This document shows positions 33,401-45,400 of a DNA stretch of 64,000 nucleotides, piece after piece. A program made the position numbers and the translations under genes. The DNA is taken from contig CM067590.1 in NCBI GenBank assembly GCA_034336665.1, positions 124,001 through 188,000 on the forward strand, given 5' to 3'. Position 1 is the stretch's first letter. Each line of letters opens with the position of its first letter. This stretch comes from Luscinia megarhynchos. Its lineage: Eukaryota > Chordata > Aves > Passeriformes > Turdidae. The notes below the pieces were generated by a model. The model was not told the origin of the DNA. It made no database searches and worked only from the letters and a program-made list of their open reading frames with translations.

Positions 33401-36400
33401 TTGGGCACCCCAAAATGTCCCTTTCACACCCCAAATTGTCCCTTCGGCACCCCAAAATGTCCCTTTCACACCCCAAACCGTCCCTTTGCCACCCCAAAAT
33501 GTCCCTTTGCCACCCCAAACCGTCCCTTTGCCACCCCAAACCGTCCCTTCGGCACCCCAAACTGTCCCTTTGGCACCCCAAATTGTCCCTTCGGCACCCC
33601 AAATTGTCCCTTTCACACCCCAAACTGTCCCTTTGCCATAATTTCTTGATCCTTGGGCTGCTGCAGGCCCTGGGTGAGCCCCTGACCACAAAATGTCCTT
33701 TTTCACCCCAAAATGTCCCTTTTCCACCCCAAAATGTGCCTTTTCAATCATATCCTGATCCTTTCACACCCCAAAATGTCCCTTTGCCACCCCAAAATGT
33801 CCCTTTCACACCCCAAAATGTCCCTTTCCCACCCCAAAACATCCCTTTTCAATCACATCCTGATCCTTTCCCACCCCAAAATGTCCCTTTTCAATCATAT
33901 CCTGATCCATTCCCGTCCCAGAATGTCCCTTTTTCCTCCTTCCTCTTTGTGTCCTTCCCATTTGGGACCCTGAAGGTTCTGGCTGATCTTCCCCATCCCT
34001 TTTCTGCTTTTATTTCATATCCTCCCTTTTGGGATCCCGAGAATTCTCTCAGCTCCTTCCCCATCCCTTTCCCCAATCCCTGTTTGATCCCAATAATTCC
34101 CTCCCTCCCTCCCCACCCCCTTTCCCCCTTTATTCCCTATCTTTCCCTTTGGGATCCTGAGGGTTCTGGCTCTTCCTCCCCTATCCATTTTCCTTCATCC
34201 TTTTCCCCCATCCCTTTTTGATCCTGGTAGTTCTCTCAGTTCTTCATGTCCTTCCGTTTGGGATCCTGAGAGTTCTGGCTCTTCCTCCCCAATCCCTTTT
34301 CCCCTTTTCCCTTTCCCTCCATCCCTTTGTGATCCCAAGAATTCTCTCATTCCTCCCCATCCGTTTTCCCCTTTCTCTTTGGAATCCTGAGGGTTCTGGC
34401 TCTTCCTCCCCCACCGAGCCATTTCCCCCATCCGTTTTTGATCCCACTAATTCTCTCAGTCCCTCCCCATCCCATTTCCCCCATCCCTTTGTGATCCCGA
34501 GAATTCTCTCAATTCTTCCCCCAATCCCTTCCCCCATCCCATTTCCATCCCAATAATCCCCCTTCCTCCCTCCCCCACCACCATTTCCCTCAGGATCCCC
34601 TCACCATTCCCCCATTCCCCCCATTCCCCCATTCCCAGCATTCCCACCATCCTGGGATATTCTGGCTGATCCTCCCCCATCCCATTTTTCCCATCCCATT
34701 TCCATCCTGATAATTCTCTCACTCCCTCCCCATCCCATTTCCCCTTGGGATCCCCTCACCATTCCCCCCCTTCTCCCCATTCCTTCATTCCCCCAATTCC
34801 CCCATTCCCCATTCCTCCCATTCCCACCATCCTGGGATATTCTGGCTGATCCTTTCCCCATCCCTTTACCCTCATCCCTTTTGGGATCCTGAGGGTTCTG
34901 GCTGATCCCTCCCACATCCCCTTTCCCCATCCCATTTCCCCTATAATCCCCTCCCTCCCCACCCCATTTCTCCGGGATCCCCCCATTCCCCATTCCCCTG
35001 GGATCCCCTCACCATTCCCCCATTCCCCCCCATTCCTCCATTCCCCAGTTCCCCCATTCCCCAGTTCCCCATTCCTCCATTCCCCCAGTTCCCCATTCCT
35101 CCCATTCCCACCATCCTGGGATATTCTGGCTGATCCTTCCCATCCCATTTGCCCCATCCCTTACCCCGAATCCCTTTTCCCCCATCCCATTTCCCCCCCG
35201 ATAATCCCCTCCGTCCCTCCCCACCCCATTTCCCCGGGATCCCCTCACCATTCCCCCATTCCCCGTGCCCTCTCTCTCCCAGGCCGGTTGCCGGGGCTGC
35301 GTCCGGCCGAGCCGGGCGAGTTCTCGCTGCGGGCGTTCCGCCGGGGCAAGCTGGACCTGACGGCGGCCGAGGGGCTGCGGGACCTGATCGGGGCCGAGAC
35401 GGAGGCGCAGCGGCGCCAGGCGCTGAGGCAGCTGGGGGGCGAGCTGGGCCAGCTCTACCGCGGCTGGAGCCACGCCCTCACGCAGGTGCGGCTCCCGAAG
35501 GGCTGCCGAGGCCTGGGCGTGGCTACCAAACTCTGCTTGTGGCCACCGAGCACTGCTGGTGGCTACCAGCTTGGGCATGGCCCCGTGGCACTGCTCATTC
35601 ATAATTCCCCAGGAGCCACACCCTGACACAGGTGGGGCTCCCTGCAGGGCTACCAAAGCCTGGGCGTGGCTACCGAGCACTGCTCATGGCCACTAAACTC
35701 TGCTCGTGGCTATCAAACCCTGCTGGTGGCTGTCAAACCCTGCTCATTGCTACCAAACCCTGCTCATTGCTACCAAAGCCTGAGCGTGGCTACTAAACTC
35801 TGCTTGTGGCTACCAAACCCTGCTCGTGGCTATCAAACCCTGCTCATTGCTACCAAACCCTCCTGTGATCACCAAACCCTGCTCGTGGCTACCAAACCAT
35901 GCTTGTAGCTACCAAACCCTCCTGTGATCACCAAACACTGCTTGTGGCCACCAAACCTTGCTCATACCCTGCTCATGGCCAGCAAAGCCTGCTGGTGGCT
36001 ACCAAACCCTGCTCGTGGCCACTAAACTCTGCTCATTGCTACCAAAGCCTGCTCATTGTTACCAAACCCTCCCGTGGCCACCAAACCCTGCTCATTGCTA
36101 CCAAAGCCTGAGCGTGGCTACTAAACTCTGCTTGTGGCTACCAAACCCTGCTCGTGGCTATCAAACCCTGCTCATTGCTACCAAACCCTCCTGTGATCAC
36201 CAAACCCTTCTCATGGCTACCAAGCCCTGCTGGTGGCCACCAAGCCCTGCTGGTGGTTATCAAACTCTGCTCATTGCTGCCAAAGCCTGCTCGTGGCTAC
36301 CGAACCCTGTTCGTGGCTACCAAGCCCTGCTGGTGGCCGCCAAGCCCTGCTGGTGGCCAGCAGCCTGGGGGTGTCGGTGGCACTGCAGTGTCCCCACACC

Positions 36401-39400
36401 CCGGCAGGCGCTGGCCCACCTCGAGGCGTACATCGACTTCAGCGAGGATGACAACGTGGAGGAAGAGGTTCTGTCCCGAGGTGAGAGCTGGGGCCACCTC
36501 AGTGTCACTCGTGTGTCCCCTCTGTGTCACCAGTGTGTCACCTGTGTGTCACCTCAGTGTCACCAGTGTGTCACCAATGTGTCACCAATGTGTCACCTGT
36601 GTGTCCCCTCAGTGTCCCCTCTGTGTCACCAGTGTGTCACCAATGTGTCACCAGTGTGTCACCTGTGTGTCACCTCAGTGTCACCAGTGTGTCACCTGTG
36701 TGTCACCTCAGTGTCACCAGTGTGTCACCAATGTGTCACCAGTGTGTCACCTCAGTGTCACCAGTGCGTCACCTGTGTGTCACCTCAGTGTCACCAGTGT
36801 GTCACCAATGTGTCACCCTGTGTCCCCTCTGTGTCCCCTCTGTGTCACCAATGTGTCACCTCAGTGTCATCTCAGTGTTACCTCATTGTCACCTCTGTGT
36901 CCCCGATGTGTGACAGCTGTGTCCCCTCTGTGTCCCCTCAGTGTCCCCTCAGTGTCACCTCTGTCACAGCTGTGTCCCCTCTCCAGTGTTTTATTCCCGT
37001 ATTTGGGGTCAGGACATGGGGTCACTCCAGGTATTCTCCCCGAATTTGGAGTGTGAACAGGGGTTCTCTCCCACTGTTTCGTTCCCAAATTTGGGGTGTG
37101 GACAGGGGGTCTTTTCTGATTTTCTATTCCCAAATTTGGGTTGTGGACAGGGGGTCTCTCCTGGTGTTTTATTCCTGTATTTGGGGTGTGCATAGGGGGT
37201 CTCTCCCCTTGTTATCCCGTATTTGGGATCAGGACAGAGGATCTCTCCGGGTATTCTCCCCAATTTGGGATCGGGACAGGGCGTCTCTCCTGGTGTTTTA
37301 TTCCTGTATTTGGGGTGTGGATAGGGGGTCTCTCTGGTATTTTCCCGAATTTGGGGTCAGACAGGGGCTCTCTCTGGTATTTTCCCATATTTGGGGCGGG
37401 CAGGGGCTCTCTCCGGGTATTCTCCCCAGTTTGGGATCGGGACAGGGGCTGTCTCCGGGTGTTTCCCCCATATTTGGGGCGGGGGCAGGGGCTGTCTCCG
37501 GGTGTTTCCCCCATATTTGGGGCGGGGCAGGGGGTCTCTCCCGCTGTCGCCCATCCGCGCTGCCCCCTGCCCGCAGTGGCCGGCACCGTGCGGGCGCTGG
37601 AGCGGGAGATCCGCGCGCACCTGCGGGACGGGCGCCGGGGGGAGCGGCTGCGGGCGGGGGTCCGCGCCGTCATCGCCGGGCCCCCCAACGCGGGCAAGAG
37701 CAGCCTGCTGAACCTGCTGTGTGAGTGGGGGGACCCCGAAACCCCGCGGGAGCCGCCCCCGGTGTCCCCAGGGCGCTGTGCCACCCATGGGTGGGGAAGG
37801 GGCGGGGTGGTTCCCAAAATTGGCGAGGGAGTCATTCCCACTGTCCCCAGGTCACCCACAATGGGGACCAGGACAATTCCCGGAATCCACAGGGAGCCGT
37901 TCCCGGTGTCCCCAGGGCATTGTGTCACCCGTGGGAGGGGGGGACTGGGACAATCGCCGGGGTGTCCCTCGGTGTCCCCAGGGCACTGTGTCACCCATGG
38001 GCGGGCTGGGCTGGGACAATCCCCGGGGTGTCCCTCGGTGTCCCCAGGGCATTGTGTCACCCGTGGGTGGGGGCGCTGGGACACCGCCGGGGTGTCCCTC
38101 GGTGTCCCCAGGGCACTGTGTCACCCGTGGTGGGGGGCGCTGGGACAATCGCCGGGGTGTCCCTCGGTGTCCCCAGGGCATTGTGTCACCCATGGGTGGG
38201 GGGCTGGGACAATCGCCGGGGTGTCCCTCGGTGTCCCCAGGGCATTGTGTCACCCGTGGGTGGGGGGCGCTGGGACAATCGCCGGGGTGTCCCTCGGTGT
38301 CCCCAGGGCACTGTGTCACCCGTGGGTGGGGGGCGCTGGGACAATCGCCGGGGTGTCCCTCGGTGTCCCCAGGGCATTGTGTCACCCGTGGGTGGGCGGG
38401 GCTGGGACAATCCCCGGGGTGTCCCTCGGTGTCCCCAGGGCATTGTGTCACCCGTGGGTGGGCGGGGCTGGGACAATCGCCGGGGTGTCCCTCGGTGTCC
38501 CCAGGCCGCCGCCCGGCCGCCATCGTGTCCCCCCTGGCGGGCACCACGCGGGACGTGCTGGAGGTGCCGCTGGACATCGGGGGGTTCCCGCTGCTGCTGA
38601 GCGACACCGCGGGGCTGCGGGCGGCCACCGACCCCCTGGAGCGGGAGGGGGTCACCCGGGCCCGGGACAGGTGAGATTTGGGGGTTTTGGGGGGGTTTGG
38701 GGTGTCCCCTCAGCTCAGACCCAAAGGTGACATTGCCACGTTGTCCCCAGGCTGACCTGGAGGGTCCTGGGAGGTTTTGGGGTTTGTTTTGATTTTTTTT
38801 TGTTTGTTTTTTTGGGTTTTTTTTGACGTGGTTTTGGGGTGGTTTTTAGGGGGTGCTTTTGAGGGGGTTTCAAGGGTGTCCCCCCAGTTCAGACCCGAAG
38901 GTGACATTGCCACGTTGTCCCCAGGCTGTGCCAGGCTGGCAGTGCTGGGTGCCACCTCAGTGTCACCTATGCTGGCGGCTCTGGGGCTGGGGCGGTTTTG
39001 GGATGCTTTTGGTGGGATTTTGGGGTTTTGGGGGTGGTTTTGGGGTGTGCCCCTGGCTCAGACCCAAAGGTGACATTGCCACATTGTCCCCAGGCTGGCA
39101 GTGCTGGGTGCCACCTCAGTGTCACCCATGCTGGGGTGGTTTTGGGATGGTTTTGGAGGGATTTTGGGGTTTTTGGATGGTTTTGGGGTGGTTTGGGGCG
39201 GTTTTTGGGGCGTCCCCACATATCAGACCCAAAGGTGACACCACCACGTTGTCCCCAGGCTGTGCCAGGCTGACCTGGTGCTGGCACCAGTGCCACCTCA
39301 GTGTCACCCATGCTGGTGGCCCTGGGGGCTGTGCTTGCCCTGGGGGGTTTGGGATGGTTTTGGGGAGGTTTTGGGGTGGTTTGGGGGTGGTTTTTGGGGT

Positions 39401-42400
39401 GTCCCCTCAGCTCAGACCCAAAGGTGACCCCGCCACCTTGTCCCCCAGGCTGTGCCAGGCTGACCTGGTGCTGGCAGTGCTCGATGCCACCTCGGTGTCC
39501 CTCACCCCGGGGTCCCTGGGCTCTGGCCTGTCACTCCTGCATCTCCCCCCTGACACCCCCTGCGTGCTGGTGCTCAACAAGGCCGACCTGCTGGGGGTAG
39601 GGCGGTCCCCCAGTGCCACTCCAGCCCAGGGCCACCCTGTCACCCTGCTGTCCTGCAAGACGGGCGAGGGGCTGAGGCTGCTGAGCTGGGTTTACAGCAG
39701 CAGCTGGCACAGCTGTGAGTCCTGGGGGGTCCCAAATGTTCCTGTTGGGTTTTGGGGTGCTCTGGGCTGCATGCTTTCCCTTTGCCATGGGTGATTCCCT
39801 TTCCCATCCCTGTTCTCATTCCCATCCCTAATCCCCTTTTCCAGGTGTGGGGGATCCACTTTTCCACCGCTGATCCCCTTTTCCATGGCTGATCCTCTTT
39901 TTCCATCCTTGATCCCTTTTCCATCCCTATATATCCCATCCCTGTATCCCATCCCTGTATCCCATCCCATCCCCTGTATCCCATCCCTGTATCCCATCCC
40001 CTGTATCCCATCCCATCCCTGCATCCCATCCCCTGTATCCCATCCCATCCCATCCCATCCCTGTATCCCATCCCTGTATCCCATCCCATCCCATCCCTGT
40101 ATCCCATCCCATCCCATCCCTGTATCCCATCCCATCCCTGTATCCCATCCCATCCCATCCCTGTATCCCATCCCATCCCTGTATCCCATCCCATCCCATC
40201 CCTGTATCCCATCCCATCCCTGTATCCCATCCCATCCCATCCCTGTATCCCATCCCATCCCATCCCTGTATCCCATCCCATCCCATCCCATCCCATCCCT
40301 GTATCCCATCCCATCCCATCCCATCCCATCCCATCCCATCCCATCCCATCCCATCCCATCCCATCCCATCCCATCCCATCCCTGTATCCCATCCCATCCC
40401 ATCCCATCCCATCCCTGTATCCCATCCCATCCCATCCCATCCCATCCCTGATCCTCTTTTTCCCCATCCCCTGCTCCCATTTCCAGCTGTGGGATCCCTC
40501 ATTCCCATCCCTTATCCCATTTCCAGGTACAGGGATCCCCTTTTCCCATCCCTGATCCCATTTCCCCACCCCCCTGATCCCATTTCCAGCTGTGGGAATC
40601 CCATTTTCCAGCTGCGGGAATCCCATTTCCCATCCCTGCTCCCATTTCCAGCTGCGGAATCCCATTTCCCCATCCCATATTCCATTTCCAGGTGCGGGAA
40701 TCCCCTTTTCTCCCATCCCTGATCCCTTTTCCCACCCCTGATCCCATTTCCAGCTGCGTGGAATCCCCATTTCCGGCTGTGGGGATCCCATTTCCCCATC
40801 CCTGCTCCCATTTCCAGGTGTGCGGGGATCCCATTTTCCCACCCGTGATCCCATTTCCAGCCGGTGGAATCCCCATTTCCGGCTGCGGGAATCCCATTTC
40901 CCCATCCCTGCTCCCCATTTCCAGGTGCGGGGATCCCATTTTCCCACCCCTTTTCCCCCTTTCCCCAGCTGCGGAATCCCCTTTGGGCTCGCCCAGCCTG
41001 ACCCAGAGCTGGGCACAGCCGCCACCTAGGGGCGTAGCGCGGGTGAGTGCTGGCGCGGCTCGGGGACATCGGGGACATCGGTGGCTGCGGGGACCTGGCG
41101 GTGGCAGCCGAGCAGCTGTGGGTGGCTCTGGCGGGAGTTGGCAGGGATCACCGGCACGTGGGTGCCAATGACATCCTGATGTCATTTTCGGGATTTTTGT
41201 GTCGGGAAGTGACGCTGGCACTCGTGGGGTTGTCACCGGGATTAAACCTTTGGTGGCGTCCCTCGGTGGTGGTTGTTGTGTTTGTCCCCAAGCCCTAAAT
41301 GTGGGGGAAATCTCTGAAAGTCCCTGAAAAACAACAAAAAAGTCCAGAAAAAAAAGAACCAAACAAAAAGGTCCAGAAAACCCGAAAAAGGTCGTAAGAA
41401 AAAAAACAACAAAACAAAAAGTCCAGAGAAAAAAAAAAAAAGTCCAGAAAAACCCCCAAAAAATATCTAGAAAAACCCCCAAAAGTCCCAGAAAAAACTT
41501 TAAAAAGGTCCAGGAAAAAAAGCCAGACAAGGCCCAGAAAACAAAAAGTCCACAGAAAAAAAGTCCAGAAAACCCAAAAAATGCACACAAAAACCCCAAA
41601 AATGTCCAGAAAAAAATACCCAAAAAGGGTCAGAAAAACCCAAGAAAGGTCCCCCCCAAAAAACGTAAAACCTAAAAAGGGCCCAGAAAGAATCCCCAAA
41701 AAGGCCCAGAAAATCCAGAAAAGGTCCAGGGGTGCATCCAAAAAAATGTCCAGAAAACCCCAAAAGACCAAGAAAAAAAATCCTGAAAAGCCCTCCAGAA
41801 AACCCCAAAATGTCGAGAAAAAGACCAAAAAGACCAGAAAAAAACCCCCAAAATGGTCCAGAAAACCAAAAGGCACAGAAAAACCAAAAATGTAGAGAAA
41901 ACCCTCAAATGTCCAGAAAAACAAAAGGTCCAGGAAAAGAAACTCCCAGAATGCCAGGAAAAAAAACCCAAAAAGGTCTAGAAAAGATAAAATGTCCAGG
42001 GAAAAAGTCCCAGAAAACACCCTCAAAAATGTCCTGGGAAAAACAACCCCAAAAATATCCAGAAAACCAAAACGTCACAGAAAAAACCCCAAATGCCCCA
42101 TTTCTGGCCAGGGGCACAACTGGGGTCCCGCTGGTGGCACTGCCACCCCTGGGCGGTGACATCTCCTGGGGACACCCGTGGGCTCGGAAAGCGCCTGGAG
42201 CTCCGAGATTATCCATGGAGGAATTCCAGGAAATCCTGAGACGATTTGTCACTCTTTTTGTCACTTTTTTGTCACCTCCCGGGCAGGAAGGAGTGGGGAG
42301 GGGACGTGGTGGCACCGCCACTCCCGGGAGGTTTGTGACACTGGGGACACCTCGGTGGCGCCGAGGAGCGCGGGTGGGGCAGGGAAAAAGGATTTTCCAC

Positions 42401-45400
42401 AGGAAAGCAAGCGGCTGGAAAATCCCGGGAACAAATTCTGGGAAAATATTCTGGGACAAATCCTGGTGGGGAAACCTTGGGAATAAATTGGGAAATGAAA
42501 AACTCGACAAATTCTCCTTGGGAATAAATCCTGTAAATCCTGGAGTAAATCCTGAAATAAATCCTGGGAAAAACCCAGGAAAACATCCCTAGGAATAAAT
42601 CCTGGTGATAAATCCCAGGAATAAACTCTGGAGATAAATACCAGGAATAAATCTTTGAATAAACTCTGGAGGAAATACTAGGGAATAAATCCAGGGAATA
42701 AATCCTGTGAATAAATCCCTGGTGATAAATACTGGGAATAAACTTTGAATAAATACCCGGGAATAAACTTAGGAAAAAAAAAAAATCCCAGAATAAATTC
42801 TGGGAATAAATGCCAGGAATAAATACCAGAATAAATCCTTTAATAAATCCTGGGAGGAAACCCTGGGAATAAACCTGGGAACCAATAAATCTTGGGAATA
42901 AATCTCAGGAATAAATCCTAGAAAGAGATCCCTGGGAATTTGGGAATAAATCCTGGAATAAATGGGGAAATGCCTGGGAATAAATCTGGGGAAAATCTCT
43001 AGAATAAATCCAGGAAAAATCCTTAGAATAACCTGGGAATAAATTCCTGGAATAAATCTCTAGAATAAACTTGAATAAATCCCTGCCCCACTCCAGGGGA
43101 CCAGGGGACAAGGACAAAGTAACCTCACCCCTCTGGGACAAGGGACATCCCCCAGACATTTGCCCCCACTCTGTTCCAATCTAGGGATGGAGTTCCCACT
43201 CCCCAAATCCTGATTTTTCCATGGATTTCCAATTCATGAGAGCAAAACAAATTGTCACCAAATTCAGGGACTGGGGACAAGGCCGTCCCTGTCCCTTTGG
43301 GGACAAGGTCCGTCCTGATCCTTTGGGGACAAGGCCACCCCTGTCCCTTTGTCCCCAGCTATTCCTCCGCAGGCCGCTTCCAGGCTGGAATTCCCCTCCC
43401 CAAATCCCATTTTTCCATGGGATTTCACACACACTCAGCAGCTAATTACATCCCTCTAAATTAAGGACCAGGCAAGGGGCCACCCCTGTCCTCACCTCTT
43501 TGGGACAAGGACATCCCCGTCCCTTGTCCTTGAGCATTTCCCACCCTTCTGTGTGCAGATCTGGGGTGAAATTCCTGCTCCCAAATCCCGATTTTCCGGG
43601 CGGATTTCCACACACACACCAGCCAGCGACTCAGGACTGGGGACAAGGAAATCCCTGTCCTGTCCTTGGGGACAAGGCCACCCCCTGTCCCTCGGGTCTC
43701 CCCAGCCATTTCCTACCCCCTGTGCCGCCTCCAGGCTGGAATTCCCTCCCATTCCCGTTTTTTCCATGGTGGATTTCACACACACCAGCAGCGAAGCTGT
43801 CCCCAGATCCGGGCTGGCTGTTGTCCCGCTCCAGCCAGGGGTTACATCCTTTGGGGACACAGCGGGGTTGGGGGATAGGGGACAGGCACCGTGCCATCCT
43901 CTGCGGCTGGCGGGCAGCAACCTCCTGGGCAGCTCCTGCTTTTCCAGGGTTCGGCATTATCCGGGCTGTGGGGAGAGGGACTGGGCCGTGGCACGGCCAG
44001 AGCGGGAGGGGCTGTGACACCTCCGGGCACCTGTGTCACCTGTCACCTGTGTCACCTGTAAGCCATCTCAGTGTCACCTGTGTCACCCATCACCCGGCGC
44101 CACCCGGGGTCACCCTGTCACCTGGGTCACCTGTGTGCCACCTATATCACCTGTGTGTCACCTGTGTCATCTGTGCCACCTCTGTCACCTTTGTCACCTT
44201 TGTCACCTGTCATGTGTGTCACCTGTGTCACCTGTGTCAAATTTCCGTCACCTCGTAGTGTTACCTCAGTGTCACCCTCAGTGTCACCAGTATCACCTGT
44301 CACCTGGGTCACCTGAGTCACTTCAGTGTCACCTGTGTCACCTGCATCACCTGTGTCACCTGTGTCCCTGTGTCACCAGTTGGTTACNNNNNNNNNNNNN
44401 NNNNNNNNNNNNNNNNNNNNNNNNNNNNNNNNNNNNNNNNNNNNNNNNNNNNNNNNNNNNNNNNNNNNNNNNNNNNNNNNNNNNNNNCTCATTCCCATCC
44501 CTAATCCCCTTTTCCAGGTGTGGGGGATCCACTTTTCCACCGCTGATCCCCTTTTCCATGGCTGATCCTCTTTTTCCATCCTTGATCCCTTTTCCATCCC
44601 TATATCCCATCCCTGTATCCCATCCCTGTATCCCATCCCATCCCTGTATCCCATCCCCGTATCCCATCCCTGTATCCCATCCCTGTATCCCATCCCATCC
44701 CCATCCCATCCCTGTATCCCATCCCTGTATCCCATCCCATCCCTGTATCCCATCCCTGTATCCCTGTATCCCATCCCTGTATCCCATCCCATCCCATCCC
44801 TGTATCCCATCCCATCCCTGTATCCCATCCCATCCCATCCCATCCCATCCCATCCCATCCCATCCCATCCCATCCCATCCCATCCCATCCCTGTATCCCA
44901 TCCCTGTATCCCATCCCATCCCATCCCATCCCATCCCATCCCATCCCATCCCATCCCATCCCATCCCATCCCATCCCATCCCATCCCATCCCATCCCATC
45001 CCATCCCATCCCTGTATCCCATCCCATCCCATCCCTGTATCCCATCCCTGTATCCCATCCCTGTATCCCATCCCATCCCATCCCTGTATCCCATCCCTGT
45101 ATCCCATCCCTGTATCCCATCCCATCCCATCCCTGTATCCCATCCCTGTATCCCATCCCATCCCATCCCATCCCCTGTATCCCATCCCCCTGTATCCCAT
45201 CCCTGTATCCCATCCCTGTATCCCATCCCATCCCATCCCTGTATCCCATCCCATCCCATCCCATCCCATCCCTGTATCCCATCCCTGTATCCCATCCCAT
45301 CCCATCCCATCCCATCCCCATCCCCATCCCCATCCCATCCCTGTATCCCATCCCATCCCATCCCATCCCTGATCCTCTTTTCCCATCCCTGCTCCCATTT

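Noticed and set aside
37745..39450. Regular direct repeats resembling a CRISPR array
   Set aside because: The window is vertebrate. Units are contiguous without unique spacers, and no cas genes are present.
39640..41025. Long minus-strand frame rich in GWDGMGYRD
   Set aside because: Translation of the (CCCAT)n pentanucleotide array.
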